Origin: Hibiscus mutabilis
Taxonomy: Eukaryota; Streptophyta; Magnoliopsida; Malvales; Malvaceae
Assembly: GCA_019671005.1 (NCBI GenBank)
Contig: CM033752.1
Span: 12,896,001-12,960,000, forward strand
Direction: 5' to 3'
Length of the DNA stretch: 64,000 nucleotides
Shown here: in pieces, positions 22,791 through 34,730 of the stretch
Layout: the number at the start of each line of letters is the position of its first letter
Numbering within the stretch: the first letter of the stretch is position 1
Translations under genes and position numbers: made by a program
Notes under the pieces: model-generated
The model's database searches: none
The model's input: the letters and a program-made list of their open reading frames with translations, nothing else
What the model was told of the DNA's origin: nothing

Positions 22791-22793
22791 GAG
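22782..22793 (+). promoter_or_regulatory. Polypurine tract of element D
   Basis: AGTGGGGGAGAG lies directly before the 3' LTR start at 22795. Confidence 0.75.
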
Positions 22794-22794
22794 T

Positions 22795-25700
22795 TGTAAC
22801 GCCCTAGTTTTTGGGCCTAGCAGTTTTGGGGGTTATTAGATGGTCCGGTGGACAAGGTTAGAGATTCGAGTCGGATTCGGGACTATATTTTTCGGTAAGA
22901 TAAAAATATGGAAAAATAGTTAAAAATAATCTTTTAATATATAATTATTTTAGGTGGAATCAATTTTGGAAAATGAGTTTTGGAAGTTGGACATTTTGGC
23001 TAGTGACCAAAATGCAAGTTTAGAAAACTACGATTTTCTAGTGACTAAAATGAAAAGGGTCAAATTCTTAGAATCTTTTAGGAGCTATTTTACCAATTTG
23101 TTTCTGATGGTTTCTCCCTTAATTAGACATATTTTAACATGTGTTTTATTATTCAATTAAAATAGATTTTTGGTTAAAAGATGGTTATTGGTTTTGGAAA
23201 ATAAATCACGTTATTTTTCTCTCCACTTTTATCTTCATTCTCTCCTCAGCCAAACACTCAAGTTTTCATCAAATTCCAGAGGTGAGATGGTTTCTAACTT
23301 GATTTTATGCTTTCAAATTGTTTAATTAAGATTGTTTATACAAAATCTTACATTAATATTGTGTTTCTTAGCTTTTATCAAATCAATTGAGGGAGAAACT
23401 TCACAATAGGGGTAAGGTCCGAGATCTCCTCTATTGTATGGTTCTTTACTGAAATTCCCAAGTATTTGATCATTGATTTTGTGTTTCTAATATGATTTTA
23501 GTGATTTTTCAATGATTAATTGAGTTAATTAGGGAAAATGAGTTGATTCACGGATTGAATATGTTTTCGGGTAACTAAGGATGATTTAATTCATATTGTG
23601 GATGTTTTATAATGTTGATAAGTCGGTGTTGTCAATGGAATCCCGAAACTTATGAATCGTTAATTGTCTAGGTTGCTAGATTTGTGTTATTGGGGTGTTT
23701 TGGTGACTGCGTGAATGCAGGGGGTGTTAGATTGTTTTGATTCTGTTTTTAGGTGTTGTTTGTTGATAAAAGTGGAGTTAGATTGTTAGGTTGTGGCTGG
23801 GTTATGTTTGAGAAGGTTTTGATGATGATTTTGGTTGTTGTGGATGGGTAATCTTGTGAGGATTGTGGAAATCCGAAAGGATTTGTTAGTGCAGTGTCTT
23901 GAATGCATTGAGATGCATTAACCCTCTGTTTTGTTGTGATCAAAGCAGGGGAAGTTGATCTGGAAGTGATTGGTGAAGCATTGGAGGCTTCGGACACTTG
24001 ATTTCGCATCGGCGAATCGAGGTTTTGCATATTGGTGAGTGAGAATGTGGATTCCAGCTTTGAAATGTTTTAAAGGTGGTTTATGGGAGTTTAAACTTAG
24101 CTTGATACACTGGTTTAAACTCGGAAGTAAGTAAAATGGATTTTCTCTCTCGGTCGTGCTATGTTATAATGGTTTCATGCACTTATTTTAATTCACATGT
24201 TACCTACTGACTGAGCATGTTTTAAAGTATTGGAAATACTGTATTTGAGCATTAAATGCTGAAGAATGCACATGGTAAGTGATCCTTGTAAATAAGTGGT
24301 CTATATTTGTGGTTTAAAGCATGGTTGTTGCTTTGGAAAAAAAGATTGGTTAATGCTTGTTAAGAACAGTGAGGTAAATGTTAAAATGGTTAATTATATT
24401 GGCAAGTGATGTGGTTTTAAAATTGTTATCGGATATAGTTGGCCGGGCATAGGATTGAGTGCATTGTAATAAGTCACCTTGGATGTTGAGGGGTTTAGAT
24501 CCATGTACAGAAAACTCCATCTGAGTACCCTAATGGTAGAGGGGTTAAACAGTACCGAAAACTCTCGTTAGTGGATTAAGCGTCTAACCGATGAAAGGGG
24601 TTGGTGCCCCCAAGGGTTGTGTAAGTACCCAGCTGGTAATGTACCATGATTGTTATTGTATTGCTATTTCGGTTGAGATGGCTTGAATTGTTGGTTGAAC
24701 ACTTGTTGAATTCGTGTATCCGATGAACTCTTTTTGTATTAGACTTGTTTAATGATCACTTGTAAGCCAATATAATTGTTAATGTATCATTGAAAGGTTT
24801 ATGTTGTATAATGTGATTTATACATGTTTAATCTTTAAGCTTTGCATATGGTTGTTATGCATGGGAATGCTTGAATTGAGGTTAGCAATGGGATTTGTTG
24901 TTGGTTAATGATACATGTAGCATATGGTTTAATATGCTGGTTTTGAAAGTGTTAAGTGCATGGTTTTTAAGGCATGATGTTTTATATGATGAAAAGTATG
25001 ATTTAAAAGGGGATTTTTAGTATGTTTTGGGCAATAGTTTTAAATGCATTGATGGTATGTTGTATTGAGCACTTCTCACTAAGCCTAGTGTGCTTATGCT
25101 CTCTTTGTCCATCAATGCAGAGAATTAAGGTCTCGGAAGATAGCAAGAAGCAAGGGGATCCTAGCAAGACTTGGCTAACAAAGTATGTTTGGATTAGACT
25201 ATAAGAATAAAGGCAATGGGGTACTTGTTTTGGTTTTGGGAGATATTTGTTGAACTCCCTGTTGAGCATGTTGCTTGTTTCCTCTTGAGGTTTAAAAGGC
25301 CTCTAAAGTTGGTATTTTAGTGTTGGTTTACATTTTTGAAATGTTGCTTGGATGAAAACTAGGATGCATGCCTCTAGCTTTTCATTTGATGCAAAGATGC
25401 CATGCTAGGATGCTAAGTTTATGAAGCTTGGATGCTTGTGGTATGCCTAGTATGCTGGTATTATGTATTAAACTTGTTGGAGTGATTTGAGTGTGCTATT
25501 TGGATGAAAAATCAGCAAAGAGTGACACTATAGGTCCAGGCGTACCGATACGTGTGGGATCGTATTGGTACGGTTGGGTATTTCTAGGCTTGAGCGATTG
25601 GTACGAGCCATGGATATTCCAATACGCCAAGGCAATTTTGGCCTATCATACTGGTATGGAGGAGGGTGTTTCGTTATGGGCTTTAGCCTCGGGAAAATTG

Positions 25701-26292
25701 CTTTTACAATCCAAACCCCTGTACCGAAACACATGAACCTGTATCGGTACGGTCATTAAGGATTTCAAAAGTTCGGTAAGTTAGTTGGGCGTATCGGTAC
25801 GGCATAGAGGTGTATTGAAACGGGGCATTTCATATCGTATCAATACGATTCAACCGTATCGGTACGGACAACATCGAAAGTTGTTATTGTCTTGGGAATG
25901 AGGTTCTATTTTCTTACATTTTAGTCCCTGAGTTTTGCATATGCATTTAAATGCCCATAAGTGATCAGTTTGAGCTGAAATTTGAGATGTATGATTGAAT
26001 CCTGATTAATTAAGGTTGGGTAACATAAAAATGAGCTTTAATCCTGTAATTTTCTGGAATTGCAATTTGGTCCCTAAATTGCATTTGAGATCAATTGGAT
26101 GTCAAATCGAATCCCGATTGAGTTGGGTTTCATCTGCTGTTGGCATGAACATGTAGGATATTAATTAAGCATCTAGACAAGATGAAAGAAAAAAATGGTC
26201 TCGTTTTGGGCTTCTTCTAACGGTTTACCTCAGTAAACCTAATGTGACTCGCTCGGATCAGTCTGGCGGGTAGGCCGGGTCAAGGGGTTACA
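22795..26292 (+). repeat. Element D 3' LTR (3498 bp)
   Basis: Starts TGTAACGCCC and ends GGGGTTACA, followed by GTTAC. It is slightly longer than the 5' copy through small insertions, for example an extra segment near 26100-26150. Confidence 0.9.
25540..25870 (+). repeat. GTAYCGRTAC-type palindrome array in element D 3' LTR
   Basis: The counterpart of 17215-17545. Several sites differ from the 5' copy by C/T or G/A changes, for example GTATTGGTACGG against GTATCGGTACAG. Confidence 0.65.
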
Positions 26293-28900
26293 GTTACTGT
26301 AAGAAATTTCATCTAGTGGCACATACTTTTCCTAAAAGCCTTCAAACTCAATCAAATAGAAGCTATACATATCATTCAAAATATGAATTAATCTTTTATA
26401 TTGTTCGTCCTTCTATGGATGCTAAGTAGTTTTGAAATTATGTCGAGTCTCTAATGTCTTATAAAAGGAACTCCAAAATCTAGAGATAATCTTGGATCTT
26501 AATCACACACAATGAAAATAGGTACATCACGTCACTTTATAGTACTTCAAATCTATCGCTCAACATATTTATTCATTACAGATTGATTCAATCTATCCAT
26601 AAATACCCAAATCGAATCATCTTTAATCGGTATCATTGGTAACCTAGTTATGAAATCCATCATAATTCTTTTTCACTTCCACTAGGGGAATGGAAATATG
26701 TTACCACGTTTCTAAAGGTACTTGATGTTTCACTTCTAGTTGTTAGCCTGTCAAGCATGTAGCCATAAATTTAATTATTGTCCTTTTTTGTTTCTAGACA
26801 TCAATATTTGCTTTTCAGACCTAGATACCTCTTATTCTTCTCTGGATGCATCGTCAAGAACATAATATTTTTCTCAAACATCTAACATACTTAACTTTAA
26901 AGTCTTTATTTTCACCATTTTCAATTTGTTCTAACCTTGGCAACATTTTTCATCTTTCAACTGAAAATCTTTAATCTAACCTAAATCAATAGGTCTAAAC
27001 TAAAGTTCTATAATTAACATACCAATCTTTTTCCAATACAGTTGCACATTCATTGCTCTTAAAGTAAAAAATATCTACCAACTAAGTGCATTGGTTATTG
27101 TATTGGCTTTTTGTTAAGATAGTAGTCAATCACAACATCATAATCCTTAAGAAGTTCGATCCACCTTCTGTGCCTCATGTTCAAATCCTTTTGAGTCAGC
27201 AGATACTTTAAATGTTTATGATCTGTGTAAATGTAGCATCGCTCACCATATAGATAACGGCGCCATATCTTTTAAGCAAATACAACCGCTACTAACTCTA
27301 AATCATGAGTAGGTTAATTCCTCTCATGCGTCTTAAGGTGCCTTGAATCATAGGCCACCACTTTTTCTTCTTGCATAAGTATGCATCCTAAACCATTACG
27401 AGAAGCATCACTATAAACCACATAATCTCTGTCTAATTCTGGTTGTACTAACACCAGAGCTTCTGTTAAGATCTTCTTTAATGTCTAAAAACTTTCTTGG
27501 CATACATCCATCCAAATAAATGGCACATCTTTCCTCGATAGCTTGGTCAGTGGGGAGGCAATTATCAAGAATTTCTTTACAATCATTTGATAATAACTAG
27601 CAAGTCCCAAGAAACTTCAAACCTCAGAAACATTCTTCGGAGTTTTCCATTCAACTATAGCTTGTACTTTCTTGGGATCTACTCCTATTCCCTCTACCAA
27701 AACCACATGGCCAAGAAAAGCAACTTTCGGCAACCAAAATTCAGACTTTGGCAGCTTAGCATACAACTTCTTTTCTCGAAGGGCCTGAAGAACAATGCGA
27801 AGGTGGGCATCATGTTCTTCATTTGTCTTTGAATAAACAAAAATATCATCGACGAATATCACCAAAAATTGATCCAAGTAAGGTTAAAATACTCGGTTCA
27901 TCAGATCTATGAATATCGTAGGAGCATTTGTTAATCTAAACGACATCACTACAAACTTATAGTGTCCATACTAGGTTCGAAAAGCTATCTTCAAAATATC
28001 TTCTTCCTTGATCTTTAACTAATGATACCTCGATTGGAGATCAATCTTAGAAAATACAGTTGTGCCTTTTAACTGATCAAAAAGGTCATCCATCTTCGGA
28101 AGATGATACTTATTCTTTGTTGTCACATTATTTATCCGATGGTAATCTATGCATAATTGCATGAATCCATCTTTCTTTTTTCACAAATAACATTGGTGCA
28201 CCCCAAGGTGACATACTTGACCTTATAAAACCTCGATCTAACAATTCTTGCAATTGTACCTTTAACTCCCGAAGTTAGGTTGGAGCCATTCTGTACGGGG
28301 TCATCAATATAGGCGCACTACCTGGTAACACCTCTATTTTGAATTCCACCTCTCGATCTGGAGGAAATCCTGGTAACTCATCTGGGAATACATCTAGATA
28401 CTCTCGGATAGTCGGAATATCTTCCAATTTAATCTAAAAAACTCGAGTATCCACTACATTTGCTAAGAAAGCTTGGCAGCCGTGTAGCAACATTTTCTTG
28501 GCAGAAACAGCTGAAATTACATTGGATAAGGGATTTACCCTTTCACCAACTACTATTATCTCTGTGCCTTCCGAGTTCCTCAATATTAATCGCTTTACGT
28601 GACAATCCACAATGGCATGGTAGGAATATAACCAATTCATGCACCCTTGTGCTATGTCCCAAGAGATAAGTTACCATCATACTGAGCTTTTCCCGATCAT
28701 TACAACGAAGCCCTTCCACCATCATCTTATATTTGTTAAACCAATAGCCTATCGACATTGGTTTTCCTTCAATATCCTACCTGAAGTCCAATACTTCAAG
28801 ACTTCCCAACTCTCTAGTAATAAAAAAGGAACTTGGGATTGAATTTTCTCTAAAATCATATCCAGGGTTCGAAATAATAAACCTCAGTTTAACTAGGCAT
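26293..28900 (-). pseudogene. Element C pol: protease end, reverse transcriptase, RNase H, integrase remnants
   Basis: Read leftward. The end of the protease lies near 28640-28560, with Asn-Trp-Leu then a Val-Asp-Cys block. Reverse transcriptase follows, with KNKYHLPKMDDLFDQLKG near 28110 and active-site FVDD near 27850. The connection domain runs to 27617 (FLGHVVLVEGIGVDPKK), then RNase H, with YTDHKHLKYLLTQKDLN near 27200 and RRWIELLKDYDVVIDY near 27150. A weak zinc-binding region (26850-26740) and a weak integrase core (26690-26580) follow. The frame is broken throughout. Between 26298 and about 26560 I see no clear homology. Confidence 0.75.
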
Positions 28901-29747
28901 TTCCAACTTCACGAGCACTTTAACATCATATTGAGCGAAAAGTGGTTAATGTCTATCCTTGTTACTACTTCTTCAATTTTTCCTTGATCCTTCTAATAAC
29001 TTCTTTTATCTTACATTTCCTTGAAAAAACCACTATTAATGAAATCTCAAGATTTCTTAATTTTTGGTCTCTATTAACCAAGATTGCTATCCATTCAGAG
29101 AAAATTTGCTTTTCATCAAACATTATTTCTTTACCGGGTTAAGTATAATTCCCGTCTAATAATTTCCTACTACTAAGTTTTCAAGCTTTCTTTCTCATAA
29201 CTTAATCAATGTTCTCTTATGGAGTTCCATATTCGACCCTCAAGCATATATATTTCCCAAGTAAAGATACTTCTTCTTCTTACTTACTTATCCATATCTG
29301 AATATCTTAATATCATTTAATCACAAACTTGCAATCTTACGACTACCTTTTTATCTTGAAATGTGAGCTCTTACTATCTAAATTTCCTTGTAACCTATGT
29401 TGTTATAAACATAAGTGCATATATAGATGTTAAGGACTAACATCTTATAATTAATGCATCAGCTCCTTACAACGCAAGTAACTCAACTCAAAATGAAGTT
29501 GATTACAATACTTATTTCACTTCATTGTACTCGCAATGAGTCTTTTCTTGACCTCTGAGATTCGTCGATTTATGAAATCCGGTAGCGTCTTACTTTCCTT
29601 ACTATAATCTTATTCTATCTTATGCTAATGAGGAGCATCTTCAAGTCATACAATCAACACGTCAGTAATATGACATTCTAGGGGCATGTATTTACTGAAA
29701 AACTTATAAGAAACTCTATTTAGCATCTAGAACCGACTAAACTTGTA
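28901..29747 (-). other. Element C region between primer site and protease; gag not recognisable
   Basis: AT-rich, with stops in all frames. Only about 850 bases separate the primer site from protease-like sequence, less than a normal gag. No zinc knuckle is visible. Gag has been deleted or has decayed past recognition. Confidence 0.5.
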
Positions 29748-29759
29748 GCTCTGATACCA
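29748..29759 (-). promoter_or_regulatory. Primer-binding site of element C
   Basis: On the minus strand this reads TGGTATCAGAGC, an exact match to the initiator Met-tRNA complement, five bases from the 5' LTR. Confidence 0.85.
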
Positions 29760-29764
29760 CTAAA

Positions 29765-32700
29765 TGTAACACCCTTAACATATACTCGTAGTATGAATAC
29801 ATATTAAGGATGTCACAATATTATTTAACAGAGTTCTAGACTTGTAATTTTTTTAAAACATTTGACATAAAAGTAGTTTATAAAATAACTATTTTTTGAA
29901 TTTTGAAGTATTCGTAGCTTATTTGCAAATTGCTAATTTTGACCATGAATTGGTTTATAAAACATGTTAGTCAGTTATTAAAACAAGTATGTAACTCAGG
30001 GTGAAAACTAGGTACACTGCCTAGGCCCTTTTCTTAAATTTAAAATCGTTACGCGATAAACGATAAATAAAATTTTTACCCGATTAAATATCATCACCAA
30101 TAATTTTTTAACCATACGAATAATTTATATTTATCTGACTATTAATCAAACTTATAACTTTAAAACAACTAACGAATAAATTGATACATGCCCACTAGAG
30201 AATATCATAAATTATAATGTCTTGCTGATGTTTGGCAGATTGCAGCTTGATTAACATGCTTGACTCCTCTTCCGGTAAGTTCCTAATAACCTACGTGTGA
30301 AACAACACGCGCTAAGTATTCACTTAGCGAGGCAACTATAAATTAAAGTAAAGCATTTCAATGTATAGAAATAACATAAATAAACAAATTACTGTGTATA
30401 TTATATAAAAATATAGAATCGTATAAAACTGACTTATCAAATTCATTCCTCTGTCATGTAACAGTGCAATACAGTTCCTCCAAAATAGCAAGCGAGTCCC
30501 AATTGCAGTTTATATCATATCATCAAACCTTTATTTTATTAATCAAATATATGTTAAGCTTTTTAACTTAACTGCCTGCATAAATGCATTTCATGTATTA
30601 TAGCCTGAAGTAAAATATAAAGTGATACTTTGGTACACGAGTCATCATAACCAACACCATAGTGTCTACAATGCCGTAGCGTTTAATGATGAGTACGTAC
30701 TCGAGGATGCCCTTTGCTCCTCATACTCGCACATTTTGTTTTATGTAACACCGTAGTGTTTGAACTGAATCCATAGAGTCTAACTCGACCCTGAAGAGTC
30801 TATCTCGTACCGTAGTGCTATGACGTAGCTGCTAGGACTCCAAGGATATCCAATTATACCAAAGACTTCACAATAGTACTTGGGAAAAATCAACATTATA
30901 ATAAACATTTCATGTTCAAGGCATCAATATAAATCATATAAGTCGATATTAGGCAGTTCATACCCAATATCTAAAATCCGATTTATCTTACATAAATCAT
31001 TATGCCATATCAATGTATCACATATGCCATTTAATATTTCATGCCATTTGCATAATTTTAATCAACATACATTTTTATTAATATCAAGGTCGATTTATCG
31101 CAAGTCTTCCTCATATCATATATATATAATAGGTAAAAATGCACTCACCTTGGCTGCTTAACACAATGCCTCACTAAGTCCTAGTTCGATCCTTTCTTTT
31201 ATAGTACCTCAAACCTTCTTTAATTCGGACTTGACTTCATTAATCACATAAATACAATAAAATATTTGTTAGATTCAACTCTAACAACACCTTAAACATG
31301 CTTTCTAATATAATCATTTAAATATAAAATTTCCAAATATTTTTCCTTTCTTCATTGTACTGTTCAAAAACTCATTATGGTCCTTAGTGACCAATTTGAA
31401 CTTCCAATAATTCTTCCGAGCTTGCTAACTAACATTTAAATACAAAATGTTTCAAATTCCATTTTCTTATAGCTTGTACTACCTTCAAAGATTTACTTAT
31501 AAAGGGAAGAATACATACTGGATCTTAATTTCCTTTATACTGGAGAAACTAGACTCGATAACGGTTCTAACGGTATAAACCAAATAAAATAATAAAATCT
31601 AAAAAAATTATGAAAATTCCTTACATTCACGTCACAGAGTTGTCCAAGCAGAAACTGCTCTGTAATTTTTCCGACCTTCATTCGGTTAAAAATTCATATC
31701 TTTTAACTCGGAACTCAAAATCGGTTTCCGTTATTTGGAAAAGAAACTAGACTAACAAATCTTTACAAAGGTATACAATTCATCATTTAACCATTTTTTG
31801 TAGAATTTATGGCTAATTTTTAAACTTACTGTCATAATTCAAATTCCAACATAACTTTCTATAAATAACTTCTAATTTACACCAACTTCTCCTTATTTCT
31901 CTACTTGTCAATTTAGTCCCATCACTTCACTTCAAATGACTAGAATAAAGCTTGTATTCATATGTTCTCTTTACATCCTTCATCAAAATAAGCTCAAACC
32001 TTTACTTCTCTAACTTCTTTTGTTTTGTCGAAGTGGTCACCAAATTTTAAATATAAGGATTCAAGCTTCTTAACTTTGCAAATTAGTCCTCAAATCAATA
32101 TTACTACCTTAATTCTATCATTTTAACTAAAAATCATATTTACTCCTTCTACATATTCTCTTTGCCGAATAGACCATTCAAGTTTGACAATTTGTCAAAA
32201 TGGTCACTAATGTGATTAATCGTCGGTTTAGCATTCTACCTTCATTTTCATGTCTCTAACATCATTAATAATATAAATACACATCAAATTCAAAAAAATC
32301 AGATCTGCTCCCTTAATTTTTGAAGCTTGTCGAAATGGTCCCTATGTATTTAACTTAGGGCTTTACTTTCAAACAACAAATCAAGCTTACTAGATCATTA
32401 ATCCGACATCACAAACCCTAAGTTAGACTTGAATCCATAAACCCTAATCTTCACTATACAATCCGAAATATGTAGGTTTTAAATCCCAACTCAATAACAT
32501 GATTCTAACGTCATACAAGCATGATTCTAACTTAAAATCAACAATGGATTCCTAAAATCATAAAAGCCCCAATTTTTTCATAAACCCTAATTTCTTCCTC
32601 ATATCAAATCGAATCAACCAAGAAAGTATTCTATTAATTATTTACATCAAAAGACAGAGCTCAAAGAGTAGAACAACTTTGTAGTTCGAAAGGTTACCTG

Positions 32701-33402
32701 AAAACTAAGATTTGGGGCTTAAATCGAGCTTGTAAAAATTTTCTCTTATTTTTCTCTTCACCAACGTTTTGGAGAGTATTTTTGATGATAATTCCTTCAT
32801 ATTTCATATATTTAAGACACTTGTATCATTAAAAATTAATTTTTAATTCAATAAATTCCACTTTCTAAAAATACCCTCCAACTAGATTTATATTTCTAAT
32901 TTTCCATTTTGTAACATTCCAACTAGACTTAGTTGGATTCTAATCAGCCACTATTCATCCATAAAAGAAATCTCAAAATTCCCTCCATGTCCATTTTGGG
33001 CAAAATGACCAAAATTCCCTTTATTGATCAACTTTTTCACAAAATTGTCATTCCATGTCATTTCGATCGATTTAATTTTTTCTTGATCTTTTTAACATCC
33101 AAATATCCATAAAATGATATTTTATGACTCTTCTAAGGTCAATGGAACTATCTCTGAAATTTTAGCTCAATCCAATTATCCGAATATTTTTCCAAACTTT
33201 ATCGTTTTATAGCCATTAATACAAACTCCATACGAAAATTTGGGTAACACAGAAATGTCATTCTTGGGGTAAACTATTCATTTATGGAGTTAAAATACAC
33301 AACTTTTGAAAATTACACTTTAATCCCTTCCAAAGTTTATACTTTAGCCACAAAACTTTCAAAATTTACATTTTGATCTCTAGCTAAAATTGGGATATTA
33401 CA
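29765..33402 (-). repeat. Element C 5' LTR (right copy, 3638 bp)
   Basis: Partner of 10432-14067, almost equal in length, with scattered substitutions. Ends ATATTACA followed by AGATG. The CACCGTAG-type array is at about 30652-30832. Confidence 0.9.
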
Positions 33403-34725
33403 AGATGATAATCCTGAAAATGTTAGATATTGACTATGAAATCACCGTATTGTAGCTATCGAATTATTGATTTATTGTTATCGACATTCTATCCTAAGTT
33501 GTTCAAAGGGCTTCAGGGTTATAAGACTCTCCCGGTCTGACGAGAAACCTTGAGATAACCTTGTCTCCCACTATCATATAAGGAGTAATATGTTATTAAA
33601 TAACAAATGTATTCATGAGCCTCTTCTCTCTGACTAATATCGTGTCACCTGCCAAAGCCTTATGAGGGCAGGAAAAAGAAAGTATGATCCGGACACCGTT
33701 TTAAGCATCATTGAATTTCACTCCTATCTTGTTAAACACTGATAAATCCTTGATATAGTCATCCCTTTTAAGGGTACGTATCGATCAAGCCATTAAGTTA
33801 CCATATGAATCTATTGCATCTAAGATTACAGTAACCAATGCTTTGTGTGGCAATGCCGCCATAAGTTTTGTGAGCAAACTATGTCCCTTAATGATTTAAG
33901 GGATTTCTTTTTCGGCCAACTTGTTGGCATTATCGATCTACAAATTTGATTTATACTGGAATGGATTGACCTAGTGAACATTAAGCTTGAGTAGATTGTT
34001 GTAAGGACGAATTGTATCTCTGGGGCATTGGGAAAGAAAGCATCACCTTGATGAATTCGAAGAGTCCATCATTGTATGCATTGTCATTGAAAGCAAATGA
34101 TGAACCTCAACTGCAAAACATTAACACCGTAAGTGAATTTTGTGATGTTTTCCCAGACAAACTTTCAGGTTTACCTTCCACTTGTGAAGTAGAATTTGGC
34201 ATCGAGGTGTAACCTAGAATAGTCCCAGTTCCCATTGTACCCTACCGTATGGCAGCAGTTGAGCTTAGAGAGTTAAAGACTCAAATTCAAGAGTTATGGA
34301 TAAAGGCTTCATTCGACCAAGTTCTTCACCTTGGGGAGCTCTGGTCCTCTTTATAAAGAAAAACTATGGTTATGTGAGATTGTGTATTGATTACCAATAG
34401 TTGAACAAAGTAACCATAAAAAATAAATACCCATCGCCAAGAATTGATGACCTATTCGATCAGCTTAAGAATGCCTCTATGTTTTCTAAGATCGATCTAA
34501 GGTCAGGGTTCTATCATATGAAAGTTAAAGAATGTGATGTACCCAAAACTGTCTTTCATACAAGGTACGACCACTATGAATTCTTAGTAATGCCCTTTGG
34601 GCTAACCAATACACCGGCAGCTTTTATGGACCTAATAAATCAGGTTTTTAGACCCTACTTGGATAAGTTCGTAGTGGTATTCATCGATGACATATTGATA
34701 TATTCCAAGAATGCTGTTGAACATC
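33403..34725 (+). pseudogene. Element A pol, first fragment: protease end and reverse transcriptase
   Basis: Resumes element A after C. 33408-33780 is not recognisable. About 33800-34020 holds a decayed protease C-terminus. The frame from about 34012 (WGIGKESI) runs into the reverse transcriptase linker. From 34401 an open stretch covers MNKVTIKNKYPSPRIDDL, FSKIDLRSGFY and the active-site VVFIDDILIYSK (FIDD at 34680-34691). Solo LTR E interrupts the frame after the Arg-Asn codons that form the GAAAC duplication, and reverse transcriptase continues in phase at 40253. Stops and frame breaks occur before 34401. Confidence 0.8.
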
Positions 34726-34730
34726 GAAAC

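Larger units (their letters stand above)
14489..26292 (+). mobile_element. Element D: complete but decayed Tekay-like LTR retrotransposon inside C
   Basis: LTRs at 14489-17924 and 22795-26292 start TGTAACRCC and end GGTTACA. TTTAC (14484-14488) and GTTAC (26293-26297) fit a target duplication with one mutation. The primer site TTGGTATCAAAG (17929-17940) and the purine tract AGTGGGGGAGAG (22782-22793) define plus-strand orientation. Internal order: gag with two zinc knuckles, aspartic protease, reverse transcriptase, RNase H, integrase and chromodomain-like tail. This is the full chromovirus layout without an envelope gene. All frames carry stops. D is the youngest level of the nest, being inside C inside A. 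Confidence 0.92.
10432..33402 (-). mobile_element. Element C: Tekay-like LTR retrotransposon, minus strand, carrying element D
   Basis: LTRs at 10432-14067 and 29765-33402 both start TGTAACACCC and end ATATTACA in plus-strand reading. A perfect duplication AGATG flanks it (10427-10431 and 33403-33407). The reverse complement of a polypurine tract follows the left LTR (14069-14082), and the reverse complement of an initiator Met-tRNA primer site precedes the right LTR (29748-29759), so transcription runs leftward. Without D the internal part is about 3.9 kb. Remaining coding pieces are the protease end, reverse transcriptase, RNase H, parts of integrase and a chromodomain-like tail. A recognisable gag is missing. 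Confidence 0.9.

Noticed and set aside
22790..22800. Envelope-like gene between integrase and the 3' LTR in the full elements
   Set aside because: In A, C, D and F the chromodomain-like tail is followed at once by the polypurine tract and LTR. There is no room for an extra gene and no membrane segment is seen.
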